Virus record (IMG/VR): IMGVR_UViG_3300017727_000168
Coordinates: 1-23,442 of that record
Reading direction: 5' to 3' (one strand)
DNA from: a virus
DNA length: 23,442 bases
The notes beneath the pieces were generated by a model. It was given only the letters and a program-made list of their open reading frames with translations. It was not told the DNA's origin and searched no databases. The position numbers and the translations under genes are program-made. Below, in pieces: positions 6,060-16,800 of the stretch (positions within the stretch are counted from its first letter, which is position 1; every line of letters begins with the position of its first letter).

Positions 6060-7439
6060 ATGGCAGCTCAACGTACAAATTTTGGGGAGAAAATATCTTT
6101 AACCCCAGGATCATATAATATTGATAGAATTACACTGACTACACATTCTGGTGACGTTTTCTATATAGAAAACATGGTGGTTAAATTGTCAATAACCGAG
6201 TCTCTCTATTCTCCTAATCTTATCGCACAAATTGACATAAAGGATACCGCGGATTTCTTTGAGAGTTCACCACTGATTGGTCAAGAAAAAATAAAAATAG
6301 AAATATCATCTAGACCAAAGGGCTGGGACGGAGCAATGACAAAAGCAGCCGTCAGAAAATCATCTGAAAAAAATATCGATTTGAATTTTGTTGTTACTGA
6401 ATATCCTCTTTATGGAAGTAGTAGAACTGAACATACAAACGTTTATAGTATTGCCTGTGTATCAGATCACGCATATTTATCTCGGCTATCTAAAATATCT
6501 CGGTCGTTTACTAATACAACCGATGTCGAAATTAAAAAAATTATTACCCAAGATCTTGGGTTTAGTGATTTTGAAGTAAAAGGAATAGTAGATTCAAGAA
6601 TGAAAGGTGTTATGCGATGGCAAACTCCTCTTGAAGCTGCTGAATGGTTGCGCCAAAAGACATATGACGAAGCCTTTTCTCCATTCTTTCTTTATCATTC
6701 TTTAGATAACGTAATTCGACTATCATCTTTGCATGAATTAATGACTGCAGAAAGCTATCACACATATTTTGATGAACGTGAATTTAATTTTGAACCATAT
6801 AGCGAACAAGATTACAATCAAAGAGCTTCTCGTATTCTTGATGTTGCATCAGATTTAAAATTAGGAAAGGTTTATCAAGGTGCAAACGGCGGATGGGCAT
6901 CAGAAAATAACTATTTAGATTATTCATATAAGACATATACTAAATATGATTATAACTATGAGAATGATTTTAAACAGGATTTAACGTTAAATAAAAAAAC
7001 TACATTATCAACTCAGTTCGATGTGAATGGAGAAAAATTAAACCTAATGCCAAAGTCGCATCTTGAACATGTTTCAGTTAATAACTTATCATTCGGAGAA
7101 GATAATAAAAACTATAATAAACTAAAAGAAAAAACTCAAGGGAAAACAAAGGCGATTGAAGAAGCGCTTGAAACTATTTCTCATGATATAAAACTTTTTG
7201 GTGATCTTGAACTAAACCCTGGAACAGTTATTAATTTAAAATTTCCAAAAGCTGTAGATCCAGCAATAATGAAAAAGTTGTTAGCAAAAATGAAACACTC
7301 TCCATCAGGCTCTTTAGATTTATATGATCAACACTTATCAGGAAGACATTTAATTACTTCTGTAAATCACACGTTTGAAGATGGAGAATATTTCTCAGAG
7401 GTACGGGTAAAGAAAGACTCATTCTCCTTTGAACTATAA
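6060..7439 (+). CDS. 27: Baseplate central hub gp27
   Basis: 459 residues (T4 gp27 391). The N-terminal part shows the strand pattern of hub proteins (VFYIENMVVKLSITESLYSP, then IGQEKIKIEI). In T4, three gp27 copies form a ring between the gp5 spike and the tail tube. The end (SGRHLITSVNHTFEDGEYFS) is a typical closing motif of phage hub proteins: a loop saying 'ability to return, then strand'. Its location just before gp5 agrees with a gp27-gp5 complex. The start ATG follows the gp53 stop with no gap (TAAATG) and has no Shine-Dalgarno, so coupled translation is likely. The stop TAA lies inside the late promoter of gp5. Confidence 0.75.
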   Translation: MAAQRTNFGEKISLTPGSYNIDRITLTTHSGDVFYIENMVVKLSITESLYSPNLIAQIDIKDTADFFESSPLIGQEKIKIEISSRPKGWDGAMTKAAVRKSSEKNIDLNFVVTEYPLYGSSRTEHTNVYSIACVSDHAYLSRLSKISRSFTNTTDVEIKKIITQDLGFSDFEVKGIVDSRMKGVMRWQTPLEAAEWLRQKTYDEAFSPFFLYHSLDNVIRLSSLHELMTAESYHTYFDEREFNFEPYSEQDYNQRASRILDVASDLKLGKVYQGANGGWASENNYLDYSYKTYTKYDYNYENDFKQDLTLNKKTTLSTQFDVNGEKLNLMPKSHLEHVSVNNLSFGEDNKNYNKLKEKTQGKTKAIEEALETISHDIKLFGDLELNPGTVINLKFPKAVDPAIMKKLLAKMKHSPSGSLDLYDQHLSGRHLITSVNHTFEDGEYFSEVRVKKDSFSFEL

Positions 7440-7442
7440 ATA
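7435..7442 (+). promoter_or_regulatory. Late promoter TATAAATA overlapping the gp27 stop
   Basis: The gp27 terminal codons CTA TAA form the first part of the box. The box is followed by GATC and ATG 7447, four bases away: the shortest spacing in the window. Confidence 0.7.
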
Positions 7443-7446
7443 GATC

Positions 7447-8496
7447 ATGGACCCAGAAAATTTTATTAATAATGGTGGTGGCTTTGCATGGTTCACAGGT
7501 GTGATCGAAGACATCGATGATCCAATGGAAATGGGTAGATATCGTGTACGGTGTTATGGATATCACAATGCAGATAAAGCCGAACAAAAAGGTATACCTA
7601 CTGAAGATTTACCATGGGCAATGACAATGTTGCCTGTTACATCAGCATCGATGTCAGGTGTGGGTCAATCTGCAACAGGTCTATTACGAGGAACATGGGT
7701 TATTGGCTTCTTTCGAGATGGCATTAATGCCCAAGATCCGGTTATTATGGGATCTATTCCATCTATAACCTCTCGGCCAGGAGATTACAGCAAAGGATTT
7801 ACTGATCCAACTGAGAGATATCCAAGTGAAGAAGCGTTACACCTTGATAAACCTGATACACCAGTCTCTGCACAGGTTATAGAAGAAAAATATAAACAAG
7901 GATTTAGTTATACAGAAAAGAAATCTTTAAGAGATATGTATGATCCAAAAATAACTATAGCTCAAAAAGTAAGAGCTCCTGAAAAAGCAGGAACTTTACC
8001 GGCAGCATGGATATTTCCAGCTATTGATGATGTAATGACTCCCACATATCCTCAAAATCATGTGACTGCTTATGAACGAGCAGACGATACAGTTGAAGCT
8101 GGGCACATTGTTGAGTATGATGTAACTCCAGGAAAAGAAAGAATATCTACTATCCACCGTACTGGAACATACACTGAAGTTACTCCAATCGGCGATAAAA
8201 CAGAAGTAATCGTTGGCAAAAACTATAGGGTTGTTGCGAAAGGAGAAAATGTTTATATCGAAGGTGGGTGTAATCTTACAATTGATGGAGGATGCAATAC
8301 TAAAATTATAGGTGACTGGAATGTTCAAGTCACTGGTAATAAGTTCGAGCATATTGGTGGTAAACATATCCATAGAGTGCAGTTAGATCAGACTGTTAAT
8401 ATTGGAACAACTATTACCGAGACAAGCGGTGGAACATGTACAGAAGCATACGGCGGAAATCAGGTAACTACTGCACCGAATATCTTCCTTAATTAG
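7447..8496 (+). CDS. 5: Baseplate hub spike gp5, lysozyme-free
   Basis: 349 residues against 575 in T4. Residues 11-105 form the OB-fold domain (FTGVIEDIDDPMEMGRYRVR, LPWAMTMLP, then GTWVIGFFRDG and QDPVIMGSI). A linker of about 120 residues follows. Residues 254-325 show nine octapeptide units of the T4 gp5C kind, for example VIVGKNYR, YIEGGCNL, TIDGGCNT and KIIGDWNV, which fold into the trimeric beta-helix needle that punctures the outer membrane. No catalytic lysozyme segment is seen between OB domain and needle. This matches my knowledge of marine T4-like phages, where peptidoglycan cutting must come from elsewhere. Its start lies four bases after a late promoter and has no Shine-Dalgarno. 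Confidence 0.85.
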   Translation: MDPENFINNGGGFAWFTGVIEDIDDPMEMGRYRVRCYGYHNADKAEQKGIPTEDLPWAMTMLPVTSASMSGVGQSATGLLRGTWVIGFFRDGINAQDPVIMGSIPSITSRPGDYSKGFTDPTERYPSEEALHLDKPDTPVSAQVIEEKYKQGFSYTEKKSLRDMYDPKITIAQKVRAPEKAGTLPAAWIFPAIDDVMTPTYPQNHVTAYERADDTVEAGHIVEYDVTPGKERISTIHRTGTYTEVTPIGDKTEVIVGKNYRVVAKGENVYIEGGCNLTIDGGCNTKIIGDWNVQVTGNKFEHIGGKHIHRVQLDQTVNIGTTITETSGGTCTEAYGGNQVTTAPNIFLN

Positions 8497-8504
8497 TATA
8501 AATA
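8497..8504 (+). promoter_or_regulatory. Late promoter TATAAATA before gp25
   Basis: Begins directly after the gp5 stop TAG (8494-8496) and is followed by GACTAT and ATG 8511. The stop-box arrangement TAGTATAAATAG is identical to that at the gp4 end on the other strand. Confidence 0.75.
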
Positions 8505-8510
8505 GACTAT

Positions 8511-8942
8511 ATGTCGAAGGCACTATCAGATATTAATCCAGCACAAGGAAAAGTTGCACAAACGCTGTATAGAGATTTTCCTATGTTTTTTAGCGGTGTC
8601 CATCCGATATTAAAAGATATATCAGGAATAAAAGATTTAGAAGCAGTCAAACACGCAGTTAAGAATTTAATTCTAACTAACTTTAATGAACGTCCATTTC
8701 ATCCAGAAATTGGTTCAGATGTAACTGCTCTGTTATTTGAACCAGCTGATAACTTTACAGCAAAAGCAATTGAAGAAGAAATCTTATCGGTTTTAAAAAG
8801 ATTTGAGCCTCGCACCACTGATCATACCGTTCAGGTAACAGATAATTCAGAAAGAAACTCATACGAAATAACAATTGGTTTTAATGTTATATTTTCTCCA
8901 AGAAGAGAAGAAATTAATTTTTACTTACAACGCTTACGATAA
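8511..8942 (+). CDS. 25: Baseplate wedge protein gp25
   Basis: 143 residues (T4 gp25 132). Contains the family motif FNERPFHPEIGSDV at about 58-71 and the EPR motif at 99-101 (KRFEPRTT), a hallmark of the gp25/gpW-like wedge family. In contractile tails gp25 sits at the inner ring and connects the wedge to the first sheath ring. The gene directly follows a late promoter. Its stop overlaps the gp6 start (TAATG), which implies coupled synthesis of two proteins that bind each other in T4. Confidence 0.9.
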   Translation: MSKALSDINPAQGKVAQTLYRDFPMFFSGVHPILKDISGIKDLEAVKHAVKNLILTNFNERPFHPEIGSDVTALLFEPADNFTAKAIEEEILSVLKRFEPRTTDHTVQVTDNSERNSYEITIGFNVIFSPRREEINFYLQRLR

Positions 8943-10873
8943 TGAAACAACTTAATGTTACAGAACTAGACTTTGATCAGATCAAAGACAACCTTAAAGC
9001 CTATTTTAGAAACAATCCAGACTCTGAGTATAGTGATTGGGATTTTGAGGGTTCAGGTCTTAATCACCTTTTAGACATACTCGCATATAACACACATTAT
9101 AATGCGGTCGTAGCGCATAATGCAATGAACGAATCATTCATTGATTCTGCACAAATTAGAGCAAATGTTGTTTCTCGAGCAAAGCTTTTAGGATACACAC
9201 CAAGAAGTAAATCGGCAGCCATGGCAACAATTTCTATGGTATTTGCTGGATCTGCCAATCGCAAGCTTTCTACATATACACTTTATAAAGGACAAACACT
9301 TACTGCTTCAATTGATGATGTAACATATACCTATATAACAGTAGACGATTATACGTCCGTTTATGATGAAATTAATGATCGATATGTTTTCGAGGAGGTT
9401 GCTATATATCAAGGTAAAATGAAAGAGCTTACTTTTATTGTTGAATCTGGTGAATTAGAACAGAAATACATCATTGAAGATTCAAGCGTTGATTTAGAAA
9501 TAATGACGGTTGATGTATTTGATAATGCATATTCGACATCTGTTGAAACATTCTCGTTGTTTGAAAGTCTTTCGAATGTTGGTCCATCTACTGCAGCATA
9601 TTTTATTAATGAAAATTATAGCGGTAATTATGAAATTCAATTTGGCGATAATATTTTTGGCAAAAAACCAGCATCTCTTAATGTAATTAAAGTTAAGTAT
9701 TTAAGTACTAACGGAAGTGATGGTAATGGAGCTGCTGTATTCGAGTGGACAAGTCCTGGTTCGGTTTCTCCTAGTATTACAGTTTTATCAAGAGCTTCAA
9801 ATGGTAGTGAAAAAGAAGATATTGAAAGCATTCGTCAAAATGCACCTCTATCATTTATAAGCCAAAATAGAGCTGTTACTTCAGGAGATTATAAGACACT
9901 AATTAACCAGATTCTAAATAACATTGAAACCGTATCGGTATGGGGTGGAGAAGATAACGATTCTCCTCAATACGGTAAAGTATACGCATCAATTAAACCA
10001 TATGATGCTCCAGCTTTAACTGATTTGGATAAGATATACCTTCTGGAACAGCTTGAATCAAAACGCGTTATTGGAATTCAACCGGTTATAATTGATCCTG
10101 ATTTTACATACGTTTATCTCGATGTATTATTTAAATACGATTCAAATAGAACTTCTAAATCAACAGGGCAACTTTCTACACTTATCGAAGAATTATTGGC
10201 TGATTTTAATACAAACAATTTACAAAAGTTCGACGGAGTATTTAGGTATTCTGAATTGCTAGGATTAATAGATAATTTAGACATATCAATTATAAACTCA
10301 TTTGTTCGAGTATTTGTATATAAAACAGCAGTACTTGAATATGGTAAACTTACATCTACTCCGATTGATTTCCAAATGGGAATATTCTGTGATCCTGGGC
10401 AAGATGAACCATGTTTGAGTTCAGACGCATGGACGTATGACGGTGTAAGTCTTAGTTTAAAGGATTTTCCTATAGTTGGTTCTGATAATGAAAGACGTAT
10501 ATCTGCATTTACAACTGGCGCTGATGGAATAGAAAGAATATTATATTTTAACGTAGGAATTCTTAATACAGATACTGGATTATTGTCAATTGATGTATTA
10601 CCTATTAATAAATCTGAGACTGTAAAAATATATGTTTCCCCAGCATCAAACGATATTGTATCAAAAAGAAATAAACTTCTTACAATTGATATTGGAAAAA
10701 CAAATATTACTCCAGAAGTTGATACAATAGCAGTATCTGGTTCTTCTGGAGTTAATGATTATACACCATTTTCACGAGAAAGGAGAACTGATGCATCAAC
10801 TCAACGCAATTCTGCAGAGACTAGTAATAGCAGTTCTTCATCAGCATCATCATCTAATAATAGCTCCTATTAG
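8942..10873 (+). CDS. 6: Baseplate wedge protein gp6
   Basis: 643 residues (T4 gp6 660). The N-terminus is typical: LDFDQIKDNLKAYFRNNPDS, then SGLNHLLDILAYNTHYNAVVAHNAMNES split over about 35-70, followed by RANVVSRAKLLGYTPRS. Later segments (ITSGDYKTLINQ, AVTSGDY) are those of the baseplate J-like fold shared by contractile machines. In T4, gp6 with gp7 and gp25 forms the wedge core, and its dimers make the continuous inner ring. The last 30 residues are a Ser/Asn-rich low-complexity tail (TSNSSSSSASSSNNSSY) with no T4 counterpart I recall. The start overlaps the gp25 stop. Confidence 0.88.
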   Translation: MKQLNVTELDFDQIKDNLKAYFRNNPDSEYSDWDFEGSGLNHLLDILAYNTHYNAVVAHNAMNESFIDSAQIRANVVSRAKLLGYTPRSKSAAMATISMVFAGSANRKLSTYTLYKGQTLTASIDDVTYTYITVDDYTSVYDEINDRYVFEEVAIYQGKMKELTFIVESGELEQKYIIEDSSVDLEIMTVDVFDNAYSTSVETFSLFESLSNVGPSTAAYFINENYSGNYEIQFGDNIFGKKPASLNVIKVKYLSTNGSDGNGAAVFEWTSPGSVSPSITVLSRASNGSEKEDIESIRQNAPLSFISQNRAVTSGDYKTLINQILNNIETVSVWGGEDNDSPQYGKVYASIKPYDAPALTDLDKIYLLEQLESKRVIGIQPVIIDPDFTYVYLDVLFKYDSNRTSKSTGQLSTLIEELLADFNTNNLQKFDGVFRYSELLGLIDNLDISIINSFVRVFVYKTAVLEYGKLTSTPIDFQMGIFCDPGQDEPCLSSDAWTYDGVSLSLKDFPIVGSDNERRISAFTTGADGIERILYFNVGILNTDTGLLSIDVLPINKSETVKIYVSPASNDIVSKRNKLLTIDIGKTNITPEVDTIAVSGSSGVNDYTPFSRERRTDASTQRNSAETSNSSSSSASSSNNSSY

Positions 10874-10884
10874 AATTAAAAATT

Positions 10885-13800
10885 ATGTCATATCATTCTT
10901 CTTCAGGCAGTTATTCATCGGGTAGTACTAGTTCAACGACGTCAACATCGAGTAGTACTAGTTCAACGCCGACGACATCAGGTACTAGTAATTACGTGGC
11001 GAATGCGGGTAACACGATTACTACATCACCTGCATCTTCATCTACTGCCGCTGGTTCAGTCTACTTTTTAGAGGGACAAAGTAATAGCGGTAATACTGCC
11101 GGATTAGTTGGATATTTCTATCCACTTTACACTGACTTATCCTTAATTAATGGATTATGGCACGTGCATACGTTCGAAGGACTAGATGAAACATTTTACA
11201 TGCCTGAGGGCGAAACAAATCATGCTGTTCCTAGCCCTCCAAGAGCGAATAGTTATGGCGGTTTATCATACGAAAAATATGCAACATATAATGTTAATAA
11301 TACTGTAGTTTCATATACAAATTTCTCGACAGAGATATCTCAACCAGTTATTTCAGTTGCTGCAAGTAGGAGAGATTTTGATCCATTTGGCAATAATGCA
11401 TCAAATACAGAATCTCTTCGTGTTGAAGAACTTATTCCTGAACAGCTAAGAGCTAGCTCAGAAAGCTTTGTAGCATTAATTAAAGATTATTACGAGCATC
11501 TTAATACCGTAGGTCTTCCTACATATGAAACAAATCGTATTATTGATGAACACGATATTGATAAGGTATCAGAGAAATATTTAGATGGAATTCAAGGAGA
11601 AATTGCTAAAAATATTCCTGATTCTTCAGTGATGGATCGAGTGTCTTTGTATAAAAAAATTGTACAATACTATACACTTAAGGGTTCAGAAGAAAGTATT
11701 ACAACGTTTTTCCGTCTCTTCTTTGATGCAATTATAGAGGTATCCTATCCAAGAGAAAGATTGTTTGAAGCTTCTTCTGGAGAGTGGGTTAAAAAGAATG
11801 ACGATTTTACTCAAACTATTACAGCATCTACTACTCTTGAAACCTTAGGAATAGATTATAGTCGTCTATTATTTCGAATACAAGATGATAATAATGTAAC
11901 ACTAGGACAGGCAACGGTTCGTAGTATTGAAACAACAGTTCGTTATGCCGATGCCCCTAAGATTTCTGGATTATCTATTGATTTAGATACAAAGAAAAAT
12001 TTAAATGCTAGTAATGAAACGTGGGACTCTACTTTATTTAAAAAACCTGTTCGAGGTAGGTTTATGCAAGGTGCTCGCTTTAATGACCTTCAAAAATTAA
12101 TAAAGCTCGACGGCAAAAGATCCTACTTAGATTTTGGACTTATAGGTAATAATCCAAATATTCCTCTTGACACAGAAGAACACACATTTGTTATTCGTTC
12201 ATTCCCCAAATTCAGTAAAGAAAACACAAACCTTCAACCTCTATTTTCTTTATCAGAAAATTATTCAGATTTAAATTCGCACGAGCTATTTTTTAATAAT
12301 ACAACAAATAAAATTGGTAGATCATTTAGCGATATAAAAGAGCCTACTATTTCTATTGACCCGAGCGATAACGAGTCGCTTATATTTTCTAATTTTATTG
12401 ATTCAAGCACAGTTGCTTTAACTTCGATACGAGATCAAGACAAATACGATCATATGCTTGATTTCATATCACCCGTAGGTAGAACATATAACGGAAGGTG
12501 GAAAAAAAGTCTTATTCAGTTTAATGGAAAAGATGTTTACTTACATGAAATCGATCCAGTATTGAATCTTATTACTAATGATGATTTAAAATATTATCAA
12601 ACAGATGGAGATACATTTAACGGGCCAGATAATTTAAAAATTGGTCAAACAATTTACGGAGAATCTTTAAATGATTTTAGTGGAGTAAATGCCATAAGCG
12701 AAGATGGCTTTGTTGTTGCTATTGGTGCATCACTAAGCGATGATACTGGAATTAATTCAGGTAGCGTACGAGTATATGAATTAGCTAATGCCCAAGTTAA
12801 TGGTCTTGTAGATGACGACACTACATTAACTATTGATAATATATCCTCGGACTCCTTTCCAGCTGGCCTTGAGGTTAATATGGTTGTATCAGGAGGTGGA
12901 CTACCTGAGCTCGGTGCAGATAACGCAGTTAGAATTACTTCTATAGTTTCTGGAGGAACAACTGCAGATACAACTGCGATAGTACAAGTCAATCGCAATG
13001 TTACATTAAACGATAATGCAAATTTAAGAATCGGGACTAATGCAAATATATGGAGGCAACTTGGTCAAGATATTAATGGCGATAGTGCTGGAGATATTTT
13101 AGGAAGTGCGCTTAGTTTAAACGCTATTGGAAATACTATTGCAATCGGTGCCCCAAGAAACCGAGGTGCCGATTTAGTAGTTGATAATTTGTCGTATCAA
13201 AATTATCTTGGAGAAGTAAAAATATACGAGCTAAATTCAAGTCAACAATGGGTATTAAAAGGAAGTAATATTGTTGGCACTGATGAAAATACTAGAATAG
13301 GAGCAAGTGTTAGCTTAAGTGGTGATGGTAATCGAGTAGCATTTGGATCAGGAGCAAATCCAAATATAGACTATGATCTCGGAACTGAAGAGAGTATGGG
13401 TCTTCTTTTACAAGATGATGATATCGGTACTGTATACGATATCGAACTTGCTCCTGATGATATTACTAGTTTTACTCATCAAACTTATGTATATACAAGG
13501 GAATCTGCTTTAGAAAATGATAGACCTCGTTATAGTGGATCATCTGGAAGCACAACTTTTAGTATTAGGTGGAACGGTTCTAATTGGGTGAGAAAAATAC
13601 AAGGTTCAGGTGGAGGTGTACCAGAACACAATCTACACCCAAACGACACAACTCATCCATGGTTAAAACTTAATGGCGATATTATTCCTGCATTTACGGA
13701 ATTTCTTCCAACTTCTGTAGCACTTTCATTTGATTCAGATGGAACAACCGTTACTATTCAGGGCATCAACTTTAATACTGCATCCACTCGAATAAAAGTA

Positions 13801-16800
13801 CGTGGCATAAGTAATCAGTATAACGGAATATTTGATATTGATACTATTAGTTCGACGACTATTACCTATTTAAGAACTGGTCCTTTAATTTCAACTTCTA
13901 ATGATGTATCACCAGATTTTACAATTGAGATTGGTATACACAGAAATCCAATAAGCGAAATAGACGGAGGTAAACATATCGGTATTAGAGTTCCTGATAG
14001 AATTTCAAATGATACTGAGATTTATGAATGGAAAGAAGCTGATCCTGTTAATAACGCAGGTGTATTTAGTTGGATACAAATAGGAGATAACATTGTTTCA
14101 GAAAATAACGATCCATTAGCAGGTACGAATGTAGAATTAAGTGATGATGGAAGAACCGCTATGGTTGGAACACACATAATAAATGATGCAGGAATTGCTG
14201 AATTATGCATAAGAGTTTATTATAACGAAGAAGAAACTCTTACATGGAAACAAATTGGAGTCGACCACCTATTTGCTCCAGCTGCTGATAAGAGTGAGAT
14301 AGCAATGAGTTTAAGCAACGATGGATCAATATTTGCTGTTGGTATTGTTGGAGATGGAACTGATGAAGGCTTTAAAGGACAAGTTGAAACTTATCAACTA
14401 AGAACAACTGTAAATACTCAGGAATATATAAAGTTCGGACAAACAATTGAAGGTGACGAAGTAGGCGATGAATGTGGTAAAAGCGTTGACTTAAATACAA
14501 ATGGAAATATTATTGTAATCGGATCTCCTGGAAATGAAGATAACGGCAATGATGCAGGACAAGCCAGAGTGTTTTCATATAATAGAACAATATCAACATG
14601 GGAAAAAGTTGGTTCACCGATTGAAGGTTTCGGTGCTTTAGATAATGCTGGTGAAAGCGTAAGTATTAATGGTACAGGTACTCGTGTTACTATAGCATCT
14701 CCAGGAAATGATGGTGCTGGACAAAATAGAGGTAAAGTAGAAACATTTCAAATTCCTATTGATATCACTATAACTTCATTTGCGCTTTCTGAAAAAAATC
14801 TTGACGATGGTAGATTAAGGTGGACTATTAAATACGACGGAAATATAGTATACTATACCGACTGGTATACTACTGAACAATTCGCTAATTTAAATCCGTA
14901 CGGTATAAGAACAAAATGGAATATAGCAAATAAACAAGGAGATAAAAACTTCCCTGTTCTACCTCATTGTGAATACATTAAACGAAATAACGATCATCTT
15001 TTTAATTTACATAATAGAGGTTATCTTTCTATATTTTATAAACATAACGGCGAATTTCAACCGAGCCAAAATATTACAATAGGCGATACTGATGTTTATG
15101 ACGAAGAAAGACTGTGGGATATTTTGGATTATGCTGTTGACGGACCACATCTTATTTTATTAGATCGTCCTGTAAACGGCGCATCTCGCCTTGTTATATT
15201 TAAACTAGATCAATATAATCGTTATAATTTTTATCAAACAGTAGAGCTCAATCTTCCAGCTACACACTTAGGATCTGCAGATTTTGCACATGTTAAAATT
15301 AATGCATCGCAAATTATAGTTGGTACTCATACTTTTAATAACGTTGATATTGCACAAATCATTCAAGTGTACACTAAGGATGCGGATAACTTGTGGCCAA
15401 ATGATCGTTATACGACGTTGCCTTCTGCTGTTAGCACAGATGTTGAAGCAGATCTTCTTTTTAATATTGGAGAAAACGTAACTACTTCAAAATGGACATC
15501 TACGAACGGTCTAGTAGATTTAAAATCAGATTCTATAGTTGAAAACGCATCGAAAGATGACGGAATTTCCGTGTTTGTTCCTCGATCAACAATCGGTTCT
15601 GGACTTGGTTTTGATATTGAAGATAAGTTCTCTTTATCATTAAGATTTAAATCTGGTAGTTTATACGGAGATATTAATAATATACTAACTATAGGTAATG
15701 TTACCCTTCGAATAGCTACTGATCCTCTAACTAATAAGAGAACACTGCAGGTTGTTTCGCGAGAATATGGTAAAAGCGATGATCCCATATTTTTAAATAA
15801 GATAGACACTAATATTATTTTAGATGATAATAATATGTTAGAAATATTTAGTGATGAATATTTTGATAGCGAAATAAAAGAAAAAGAATGGAATAACTTA
15901 ATACTTGAATTTCATGTAAAAGACAACGTAATCGTTGGTTTACGTTATTCTATTAATGGATTTAAAAGATCAAAATCATTCAATACAGACCTATCTTGGA
16001 TACAAGCTTTTTTTGGTAATTTAATTCCAAGATTTAGGGTGCCTGTTCACGGAATTACAGCTGCGTCTCAGATTAAGCTTTACGATAATATCGCATTTTC
16101 GCATATCGCCTTTTATAATAAAAAACTTAGTTATCTTGAATTCGATTTATTACAAAGAAACTTATCGATCAACTATACTGATACTGTTACAACTGGAATC
16201 AATTCTTTACTTGACGGTGGACGATTTGAATTAAGCGAAACTGGAACAGTTATTGCAAAAGTATCTGCATATGGTATTCATATATGGGAAAGAAGGTCAA
16301 TAGATACTTGGAGAAGCTGGTACAATACAGTAGAATCTATAACAGGCGCAGAATCAAACTTCATTACACAAAATGGAGCAAGATCACACTCATTTAAATT
16401 CTTTGGTAATGATTTACTTTTAGTAAGTGGCGGATTAAATAATGCTAAACAGTTTGTAGATCAATTTAATTTATCTGATGTTTATAATAAGAAAGAACAC
16501 AATTCTCGCTCTGTATTATACTATCTTAGGAGTCAATATTCAACATCCGCAAGCGGATGGAGATCGATTAAAACTATACGTCCTACGATACCATTCATTC
16601 AATCTGATTCAACAGATTTTAAAGTTGGCTTAAACTATGGAGCAAATATTGCGGTAGATAATGATACAGATTCATTTGCGGTTTCTTTAGAACCAAATAG
16701 TATTAATGCAGTATTAAATGGACCAAATTCTACTTCAAATAGTTCTGCAAAATCTACAACGGTTAAGTATGATATTTGGAGAAAACTTGCGAATAATAGA

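Noticed and set aside
10824-10930. gp6 and the gp7-like gene as one frameshifted gene joined at the Ser-rich region
   Set aside because: A stop and an 11-base gap separate them, no slippery heptamer is seen, and both ends look complete.
12654-12998. Leftward ORFs inside the gp7-like gene (also near 14022, 15408)
   Set aside because: Shadows of a long continuous coding frame with recognisable repeats; no promoter or ribosome site.
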